Origin: Dioscorea cayenensis subsp. rotundata
Lineage: Eukaryota > Streptophyta > Magnoliopsida > Dioscoreales > Dioscoreaceae
Assembly (NCBI RefSeq): GCF_009730915.1
Contig: NC_052474.1
Span: 7,227,501-7,291,500, forward strand
Direction: 5' to 3'
Length of the DNA stretch: 64,000 nucleotides
Shown: positions 50,497 to 61,400 of the stretch, piece by piece
Layout of the letters: each line of letters starts with the position of its first letter
Numbering within the stretch: the first letter of the stretch is position 1
Notes under the pieces: model-generated
Told to the model about the DNA's origin: nothing
The model's input: the letters and a program-made list of their open reading frames with translations, nothing else
Database searches by the model: none
Made by a program: the position numbers and the translations under genes

Positions 50497-51598
50497 GTAT
50501 TATTTACCTATATATATAACAAAAATAAAGATATCAATTAATCACCTAAAAATAGGTATCTGTCTTAAGCCAACCATTGGCCCAAAGTTTAGGTCTGCCA
50601 AAACTCTTTTAATTAATAAATGAGCGAAGTTTGAAATATAATAGCACGCTCAATTATTACACAACCAAAACCAAATTTTTAATTTTTTTAATTATAAAAT
50701 TAGATATCCAACCCATAATAGTAACGACCCAATTGCAAGCTCTACCAATTGAGATCCAAACAAAAAAAATATATATATTACAGGATATTAATAAATATTA
50801 AAACTTAAAAGCTATTGTCACTCAGAACTTCAAAACTTCCTAACTGTAAAATGGTTGCATATATTTTTTATATAAAAAAATGGGATAAATCACATCCATT
50901 AAAAGAAAACAAGTACAACAAGAGCATCAAACACGGATGCCAAATAAGTCATCCTACCAAGTACCAAGGGTGGGGGAAAACACAGAACACAAACAGAGAG
51001 TAAATAAAAAGTAACAAGGCCCACTGGAGGGAAAGAACCCCTCTTACGAGCCCATAAAAACTACAACAAAGCTACTCCTCTCCCTGGGTTGTATCTAAAC
51101 CAGCCTGGGCACCCTGCTCCAAGGCTTGTGATAAGAAAAAATCAAGGCTCCTCTTTAGCATCCCTCTCGACTCCTCTAGTTTTGCTTTCTTCGACTAGAG
51201 CTTCTGGAGCTGCATAACATACATTGGTTTATTTTTCATATATTAAAATTTTGAGTTAAAACAAAAAAAATTACAAATTATTTCTAAAAAAATTCACATA
51301 TTAGCTAGTAAATTACATTAAAATAACAAAAATGTGTAAAAGCTAATGTATAACCAAACAATGAAATAATCTATCAATGAGTATGTTTTTTTTTTCCAAA
51401 TAAATGAATGAATCATATTTCATTAAAAATAAAAAGCCCTGGAAGAACCAGAAACTATCAGTAACTATTTTCTTTCTTTTATATGTAACAAAATCAGTAA
51501 TTTCTTGTCGAATTTTTTTTACCTAATTTACAGTTCAAACCAAGTCGGTGAAAAGCAAATAAAATTAAAAAAGATCAAAAAAAAAAAAAAGCAAAATG
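49779..51598. other. Intergenic, AT-rich, microsatellites
   Basis: Contains a TTTA repeat (50080-50112), an ATT repeat (50458-50496) and many A/T homopolymers. A less AT-rich patch (about 50930-51230) may be an old retroelement fragment but shows no domain. No gene is recognised. Confidence 0.6.
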
Positions 51599-51606
51599 TA
51601 AATCAC

Positions 51607-51993
51607 GGGTAAATTTTTCATGTGGTCACTATGTTATGGCTCATTGTGTTTCAATTTGTTTTTTTTTTTGTCATTAGATATTAATTTGTTTTCATCAATT
51701 AGTCACTTGGGATTTTCTGGCCAAATTTAGATGACGTGGAGTCAGAAATGCCACGTCACTATTTTTTTAAGAGAGTTGAGTCAACATCCTCTTTTCAACT
51801 GGGATGAGAGAAAATATAAAAAAAGTGACGCAAGATTTTCTACCGTCATGTCATCCGAATTTGCTAAAAAAATCCCAAGCTGATTAAACCTAGAAAAATA
51901 AATTAATATCTAATAATATTAAATCGAAAACACGATGACTAAAAATGAAATCAGCCCATAACATAATGACAATACTGAAAAAAATTTACCCGA
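51607..51993. mobile_element. MITE with about 85-bp inverted repeats and 8-bp target duplication
   Basis: The left end GGGTAAATTTTTCATGTGG and the reversed right end (GGGTAAATTTTTTTCAG) continue as inverted copies through GTCA(C/T)TATGTTATGG and ATTAGATATTAATTT. The identical 8-mers TAAATCAC lie at 51599-51606 and 51994-52001. The right end has two extra bases (GA) before the repeat. The interior of about 390 bases is non-coding. Confidence 0.75.
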
Positions 51994-52328
51994 TAAATCA
52001 CACATGAAAATGGATGGAAAGTAAATATAATTGAAAGGAGGGGGCCTTACGTAAATTATCGCTCCGAAAGGAAAAAAGCAAATAAAAACTTTTTTAGGGT
52101 TGAAAAGTAATTTTCTTTTTGAGAAGAGAGGGATTGATGAGAAATTAATTTCGATTTTCTTAGTGGGTGATGAGTAAAAAAGCCAAACAGCTTTTAAAAA
52201 CCACACTCCAATGGTCAAAACCACTCAAGAACTACCGCCGAAGAGAGACAAACAGAAGGGCTTCGTCTCTCCACCGCCGAGGTTATCTCTATCTCTCGCT
52301 TCTCCTTCTTCTCCTTCTCCTCATCTTC

Positions 52329-52355
52329 GTCTCTCTCTCTCTCTCTCTCTCTCTC
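52329..52355. repeat. (CT)n tract in the 5' UTR of DCP5
   Basis: A 27-base CT repeat about 60 bases upstream of the start codon, within a wider pyrimidine-rich leader (52280-52355). Such tracts are common in plant core promoters and 5' UTRs (Y patch). Confidence 0.85.
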
Positions 52356-52416
52356 GCTCGTGTATAGATTCAGGGGAAGAGTAGTTTGAGGACCTCTTTT
52401 GTGGCCTTTGGCGGCC

Positions 52417-55400
52417 ATGGCATCTGAGGCATCGAGATCGGGGGCCTCGGCGGACTCCTACATCGGCAGCCTCATCAGCTTGACCTCCAAGAGCGAGATC
52501 AGGTATGAGGGCGTCCTCTACAACATCAACACCGCAGAGTCTAGCATCGGCCTCTGCAACGGTGATTATTCTTCCCTTGTTCCCTTTCTTCTTTCTCGAT
52601 TTGTTCACTTTTATGAGTAGGGGTTTTCATTTGTTCTTGTTTAATGGTTTTTGAGTGTCGGAGTTTTGGCTCTTTGAGTCGTTCTGGAGCAAATAAATTA
52701 TGGAGAGATGCTAGTTTAGGGTTCACGAATGCGGCTCTGGAGATTTGGGAGGGTTTCCCTTCTGTTTTTGTTGTTGTATTCTGCTCCCCGTGTGATCTAT
52801 GTTCTTTGTGGAATGTTTTTGTTTTTGTTTTTTTTTTTTTTTGCGAAACTGCTAGCTTGTCCTGAGTTGGGTGTTGCTTTTAGTTGTGGAGAACTCAGAA
52901 AGTTGATGCCTTTTTAGGTATTTAACACCATGACGCCCTCAATACTATAGATGTACTTATGTGAGCTATGTAGTGTATGGGGGAATTGTTTATTTATAAT
53001 TTTAGGTCAACTCTACTGTGTTTAATTTAAATTCTCTGTCAGACTGATGGCACAGTGATATATGTTTGCTTTTTGAGGTGTAGATATTTGGTTTGAATGA
53101 ATATGCTGTTCGTTATTCATATTTGTGGTTTGCATTTCTGCATCTAGCTTTGACTAATGCTTGCTGCCTTCATTATGGTTTTGAAGCTTCAGTGATGGGG
53201 CATACCTATAAAAGCATGCGTTTGTGATAATTTGTTGCATTTGAAATGATACTAGAGCCTTTCCGTTTGTGATAATTTTTCACCTTGTTGCATTTGGTAT
53301 GGCTTTATTGTGATACTGCTTACATTTAAAAACAAATTTATGTAATCTTGTTGCAATTGAAGATGGTGCTTGGGCCTTATTATTGTCTTCTCTTGTTCCT
53401 TGTACATGCCAATTGAAGTGACATTCCATGTATATTTTACTTGATCATTCTTTAAATAGGAAAATTGCTTTTCCTTTAGGATTTGCTTTAATCATGGAAA
53501 TGTATTGGAAGAATTCTCTATATTCTTTTCATGAGGAATTTGTGCTTTTCTGTCAGTAAGATGGCATTCATATATGTGTTTTCGTTCTCTTGTTATTGGT
53601 TAATTCACTTTGACAAGAGCAACTGTGAGAAGAAAAAACTGTGTATTGCCCTTGTCAAAAATCATTAGTTTTCTCTTACTCATCCCTTTTCTACTATATG
53701 ACTGATTTCTTACTTTTGTAAGCATATATTGATTTGTTAACATCTAAAGGTAATTAGGCATATTTTATTGTCTATTGCAGTTTTAGTGTTACCTTGATTC
53801 TTTCTTCAACATGCTCCACATGCTATTAATAGTTGAGTATATAAGGCTCGTTCAGTTGTGTTCTTTTCAAATGCCAATTTTAGCTTCATATCATATCAAC
53901 GTTTTGGAGAAACAAAAATGCTGTGCTATATTATTGGATTTATTTATTTATTTTCTGTGTATGGTTCTCAGAATATGAATACAATATTTGTTATTCAGTT
54001 GGTGCCTGAATCTCATTTTTCTTTTTGTAGGTTGATCACGAACTGTGATAACTATGTTGCTAATTATGTTCAAATATATAATTATCCTATCAGTTGAAAT
54101 AATGCATCATTAGTTAATGTGAAATGGCCTTCAGTATGAACAAATTGGTTAAATGAAATAGGGTAATGGTTTTCACAGTTAAGTTGTACATTGATTTTTG
54201 ACTGACCGGCTTTGCCTGTGATTGAACCAATTCTGTTTGGATGGAATTTTAAGACCATGATTTATATCTTGTTGAGTGTGTAAAGCGGATCATATGCTCG
54301 ACCAGCTTGGTGTGTTGATCCTAAAAAGAGCTTTGCAATCCAAATATATATTCTCCTCAGGCAGTTGGAAGTAAATCTTGTTTTATTGTTACATTTTACC
54401 AAAACAATTTGTGCTTTTATTCCAACTTGTTAACTTCGTTTTGGCAGTTCGATCTTTTGGAACTGAAGGACGAAAGAAGGATGGGCCTCAAATTCCTGCC
54501 AGTGATAAGATCTATGAATATATACTCTTTCGTGGAAGTGATATCAAGGTATGTAAGAGGTGATGTTGAGGCATATAAAAGTAAAAAAATCATATTCTAC
54601 ATAATGCATTCAGACATCCAATATGCTACCAGTTTCTAACTGTGCTATTTTGATATTTGAAAGGAGGGGCAATTAAAAGTTATTGAGCTAACTATGATTT
54701 CAGGTTACATTCAACTGGGATGTTAGATTTTTCCAATTTTACTTTAGTAATTTGAGTTGCATTGGCATCAAAATATTTCGGGATTAAATAAATGAATTTT
54801 TATAACTAAAACTAATGTGGCACACATGTTTCTGTTGACTATATGAATGATATGAAGACTTTTGACATACAATAAAGTTGATCATTGCAGTTTTGAAAGT
54901 TGGTTATTCTCGTTGTGAAACCATTATGAAAATTATTGTTTGGATTCTTTTAATTGAATAAGTTGTTCCCAATTATGCTGATTACTTAAGACCCTGAAAA
55001 CATATAACACGACCCAAATAAGCCTCACTCACAGGTATCTGGGCAATTCTTCCTGTTGCTTTGACAGAACATGCATTTCTTGGTGGCAATGTCATACATG
55101 TATGGAAAATGGTTTTACCTTTCCAGCATTTATTTGCAGAGTTTCAATTTTTTGTGAATTTCATATATGATGATCCATTCCTGCTTAAGCATTAACCTTT
55201 TAAGCTTTCTTCCCCCTTTTTTGTGTTCAGGATTTACAGGTAAAATCATCACCAACTCCTCAACCTGCTCCCATTCACAGTGATCCCGCGATCATTCAGG
55301 TAAAGTATGAGACTAATTGACCTTGAGCTTATCGCAAAGCATGCACCTAATCTTTTGATTCCCTGCAGTCACAATATTCTCATCTTGCGCCTGCACCGGC

Positions 55401-58400
55401 ACCTGCACTGGCCCCTGCTCTTGCGCCTGCTGCCTGCACTTGCACCTGCACCGGCCCCTGCTCTGGCTCCTGCTCCTGCACCAGCACCAGCACCTAGCAC
55501 CTGCACCAGCACCTGCACCTGCACCTGCAGCTACAGCTACTAGCTTGCCTTCTTTTGGCAGTGTGACTGCATCAGATAGCTTGAATACAGCTCAGTTAGG
55601 ATTAGCAAGGCCAACATTTCAGGGAGCCATGCCGTCATATCAGCCTGGGGGGAGTCTAGCATCATGGGGCTCAACGCCTCCTCTGGCAACAAATGGGTCT
55701 GGACTCACAATGCCAACAATGTATTGGCAAGGTTATTACACCTCATCAGGTGTTATGCCTCATTTGCAGCCACCATCTGTGCTCCGGCCATCAGGATTGC
55801 CAGTTCCTCCTATGCAACAGTCGATGCAGTATCCTGCTATGAATACTTTAATACCATCTGCATCAACAAATTTAACTGAGTACGCATCACCACTATTACC
55901 ACCTGTTAGCAGTGGCCCAAATGTGGCCGCTAATTTGCCGTCATCAGCTTCAAGCCAAGCTAGTGTATTAGCTTCGAGTCCATCTAATATGTTAGCCACC
56001 AACCAAGCTAGTGTTTTGGTTCCCAACCATGCTAGTGTATTAGTGCCCTCTCAAGCTAGTGTCTTAGCACCTGTCCAAGCTAATGCATCACCCCCCAACC
56101 AAGTTGGTGTATTAGGCCCAATCCAAGTGAGTATTCCCACCCAAGCTAGTGTATTAGCCCCAATTCAAGCTAATAACCCCACCCAAGCTAGTGTATTAGT
56201 TCCAGAAAAATTATCAATTATGCTTCCAAATAAACCTCCTGCACTCACTCTTGCTCCTAATATGCCACCTCTTCCTCCGTTGACTTCTAGTGTTGAGTCA
56301 ATTTCTAATGTGTCCCAGACTTTGCCATCATTAGTTGGCAGCAAGCCCCGACCTATTCATAGTACAAGCATCCCCAATCAAACTACATCTCAGTCTATGG
56401 CCTCCACTATCAGTTCATCCATTTCAAGCCAAGTGGCTTCAGTGCCAGTGGTAAATCCTGGTCAGCTGTTGCAGCCTCTTTCTTCTTCACTTCCCTTATC
56501 TCAGCCACCACTGATTGCTCATAAGGAAGCAGCAATTAAACCATCTGAAGCAAAGGTTAAAATACCACTGCCTGAGCTGGCTCCTGTAGAAGTGAAGGAG
56601 CCAATACTTCCATTGCCTACGTCAATTGATAGAAAGGTATGGTCGTAATTGCCTTTATTTTAGTTGTGATAGATTGTTTGGATTAAGAACATTCAACTCT
56701 ATATTGGAGTATCTATTTAGAATTAAACTTGAATCATATGCTTGCATTTGTATCATGGGTTTTTTTTTGTTTGTCTCACTCAAAAGGCATGAGCATATGA
56801 CTGAACACCATTTGTGCGTGTGGCATCTTTTGAAATTGCGTTCACATCCTCTAGTATGATCATATTGCTTTGTAGAACTGATGCGTAAGACCTTTTTGAG
56901 TTTTGCATGTGGGCGACCTTGAGGAAAATGGTTATTTGTTTTCGGTCCACAAGATTGTTTAGCATTGGCCAAAGAATATGTTATTATTGATGAAGGGTAA
57001 TGCAAATCTAATGATAATTATAAGGATAATATTGAAATTGTTTCTTTGAAGGAAGTGAAACAAGTCATGCATGATTGTCTAAATTACGGGCTTCATTCTT
57101 CTCCTCTTGAGTAATTAAACCAGCAGTTGTTAGGCAATATATAGGCGCCCGAATGGCAGGCTTATGTCTTGCTAATTTAAGGTTTTCAACATCTTCTCTT
57201 ATGGCCACTTAACACTTGTTTACAGCTGTATGCTTCCATATACCCTTTAGTTATCTTGATGCGACTCTGCTGAATTGCCACTTTAGATGGCTCGTTACTG
57301 TTACCTTCTATACTCAAGCTTCAACTTTTGATTTCACTGTGTTCGCTTTGTTTAATTAACGTTGCTCACTCTATGGCTTGGTCATAGTTGCATGTGTGCT
57401 AATCTGGCACTTAGTGTTTATAGGCTCACTGCAGTGCAGTCACATGCATGTGCCTGTTCTGCAGCCATCAACATTATTATTGTCTAGTATCCAACATCTA
57501 AATGTGCTTTTGTGGCAAGGTTTGTAAATTGTGCTGAAATTGCAGATGTTTATGAACTTTCATTATTAGCCAATAGTCTATTCATGTATCTATCCACATC
57601 GATGCTACAGAAACATGGATATAAGTGTGATGCATCCAACTTACCCGAAGAATCTGACACACAAATTATGTGGATAGGCCAGATGTATATGTCCGGATTC
57701 GTAGATATGCATACCGATAAATGTATAAATTATTTTAGTGGAATAGGACAATTCATATCAGACAAATGCAGGTTTGAATCTTGCAAGCAAATTAATTTTG
57801 GATAAGATGTTAGCAAATATGTCAATACACAAATTTTCCCGTTATACTCACATAGTAATTGTAGAAAGTAGGAACCAATTTTCTTATTGATAGATGGAGG
57901 CAAGGGCAAGGGTCTCTTTGGATAGGGAGAGACCCAAGTCAAAACTAGGAACAAATCATCCATATATAGCAATAAGCAAGAAAAAGTAGAAAAATCTAAA
58001 TAAGAACATATAGTTGTTTATTAATTTCCTATTGGTTTTTAACACTTTCCCTCAAGCTGGAGCATGCATGCCCATCTTGCTTAGCTTGTTGTAACACCAA
58101 TCAAAGAGTGGATGTGGGAGTGGCTTGGTTTGATCTTTAGAGCTAACACTGACGGTGTGTAAGAGACTGCACTGAATAAGATGACATGTATATTGACAGT
58201 CCATCTCAACATGTTTTTTGCGCTCATGAAACATAGGATTGTTTGCTATGTATGTGGTTGTTCGATTATCATATCTGAGCTCCATAGTCTTAGGCATAGT
58301 AATATGCAAATTTGCCAGTAGTAATCGTACCCACATCAATTCTGTTGGCGCTTGTGCCATGGCCCTATACTCGCTTTCAATCCTAGAGCAAGAGACAACT

Positions 58401-61400
58401 GCCTATTTCTTGCTCCATGTGATAAGGTTGCTTGCTAGATAGGTATAGAACCTAGTAGTGGATTTTTTTGTCAAAAAGAGAGCTCGTATAGTCAGCATCT
58501 GCATAAGCAACTAGATCAATAACACTATCTTTAGAAAACAATAATCCTTTCCCGGATAAGGGCTTAATGTACCAAAGAGCCATCGTAGCAGAGTCTAAAT
58601 GAGTATGAGTAGGTTTGTCCATGAACTAGCTTAGTTTCTCCACTGCAAGGGAAATATCTAACGCGTAATAGTTAGTTACAATAGTGTACCATTGTGTATC
58701 AACCTCCTTGCCCTTGCAATCATATATATGCGTCTTAGGGTTCATTGGAATATTTGTTGGTTTGGATCCCAACATCTTGGTCTCCCTCAGAAGATTTGTT
58801 TCATATTTCCTCTGAGAGAGAACAATTCCCCTTTTGTTATGGGCAACGTTAATTTTCAGAAAGTATTGCAGTGGATTAAGATCTTTGATCATAAACTGCT
58901 TAGCTAAGGCTATCTTCACATTAGCAATGCTTTGGGTATCATCACCGGTCAACATGATGTTATCAACGTAGACTAGCATGGCAACAAGTCTTCTCCATGT
59001 TTGTTTAACAAGCAAGGAATGGTCTGACGTGGGCCTTGAGAATCCCAAGTTCTCAAGAACTTAGAACAATTTCTGAAACCATGCGTGTAGGCTTTGTTTT
59101 AGTCCATAAATGGCCTCCTTCAATAGGCACATTTTTTGACATTCCCCTTGAATCTCAAAGTCAGCGGTTGCTGCATGTAAACTACCTCCTGCAAGTTGAT
59201 ATAGAGAAATGCATTCTTGACATCAAGTTAATGAAGAGGCCAATCAAACTGAATTGCAATCGCAACTAGACTCCGCACAATAGATAGTCGTGCAACGGGG
59301 GAGGTGTCAAACAAATCAACACCATAAGTTTTAGTAAATCTTTTTACCACTAGCCGGTCCTTGTAGCGAGCCACAGAACCATCTGGATTATGCTCAATGA
59401 CAAACACCCATCTGGCATCAACAACTTTGCACTTTGGAGGTTGTTCAACAAGCTCCAAGGTACCATGAGAAATTAGAGCTTTCATCTCTTTCTCCATAAC
59501 CTCTCGCCAATGAGGATCAAAGACGGCCTGATTATGGGAGGTCAGAACCTGTAACGCAGAGAGGGCTTCCGCAAACTTCTTATACAGTCTCTAAGATGAG
59601 GGAAAACCACTGCCTTTGATATAGGATGCATAGTAATGTTCGGCACATCTTTCTGAGAGCAATTGGCAAGTCAAGCATGGGATTTGTCTCACTGCTATTG
59701 ATATCGTCACATGTATAACTTGTTGTATTCTCAAAAATAGTGGTATTAGTCTGTATATTATCTAGTTGAGAACTTACCTCCGAGGTTGATGACGGTGTAG
59801 GCTCAGAAGGGGGAGACTGACATTAATAGGTGATCCCGAAATGATTATGTTCTAATTCTGAGACTGGGAAATCCTCTAGGATGACAGATGGTACAGGTAT
59901 AGGAGTTGGAGGTGGAGAAAGGAACCAACAGTGAAGAAAAAGGTTTGGACTCAAAGAAAGAAACATCAGCGTTGATGTAGTGACGTCGTGCCTTACAATC
60001 ATATCACCGGTATCCTTTTTTATTCCTAGCATACACCGAGAATGCACATTTGCAGCGTGTGGTGCTAACTTATCCTTACCTGAACCTAGGAGGTGAATGA
60101 ACACACCCAAAAATCAATGGAGGAAGAGCAAAGAGATGACCTTTAGAGTAGAGATTCTCCAAAGGTATCTACTCGTTCATAGGTGTAGATGATAAGGTGG
60201 CTATAAGAATAGCATCCCTCTAATAGATAAAGTAATATTGTTGCGAATCAAAAGGGTTGTAGAAACTTAAAGAATGTGATGATGTTTTCACTCAGCTAAC
60301 CCATTTTGTTATGAGGTGTGAGCATCAGAAGTTTTATGTACAATTCCAAGGGATCTGAAAAAGTAAGCAATGCTATAGACAAGAATTCGCGTGCATTGGC
60401 AGACCGAATAATTTTGATAACTGTTCCAAATTGATTATTTATTTCATTAATGAAATTTACAAGGATAAAGTTGACGTCAGACTTATTCTTCAAAAGAAAT
60501 ACTCAGGAAAGATGAGAATAATTATTTACCACAACTACATAATACCTATGTTTGTCTATTCGAATACCAACTAGGACACCATATATCAGCATGAACTAGA
60601 TTAAACACGAATATAGATTGTGGATGATCAAAAGACGAAAATGTACTTCTATGATGCTTTCCAAGTTGGCAAGTCTTGCATTCCAACTTGGTTGTTGGTG
60701 GAAATTGGGGGAAAACACAATGAAGCTTGTTCAATGATGGATGACTCAAACATTGGTGCCAAAGAACTCTTGATGAAGTTAAGATTCAAGACTGTGAGCA
60801 GAAAGAACAAAAGTAGCTATTGCTGACTACGCAAGGTGGTAGATTCCTCTTCTCCACAGCTGCCACTAATTGTTTTCTCTGTCAAGATATCTTGGAAGGT
60901 AAGACACGAGATCAAAAATAACATGACAATTCAGCTTCTTGTAAGTCTAACTTATAGATAATAAGCTAATAGAAAATCTGGAACAAATAACACGTCTATT
61001 AACCTTATATTAGGGCCCAAAGTGACCTCCCCTTTGCCCACAATAGGGACCTGTCTCCCATCTGCCATTTGTACAGACCTACCATTTGTACAGACCTACC
61101 AGTTCGAACAGTGTTGAGCTTCATAAAGGTTGTCTTGTCACCATAAAGGTGTTTTGAGGCACCAGAATCTACCAACCAATCGGATTCATGCACCAGTTTA
61201 ACAGAGCACCCAAAAGTACATGAGTCTACTGAGGAGGTCACAGCCGCAACAACTGTAGTGTCCGGTGGTCCAGAAGGAGATGCTGGAGATAACTAGGATG
61301 CTTGAGCAGATCATCAAAGTCCCCTTGGGGAATAGCAACCAATTCCCCCACTAAGGTGACCGTACGTGCAGATGCCCATCTCCTATACTTAGACAGGCTC

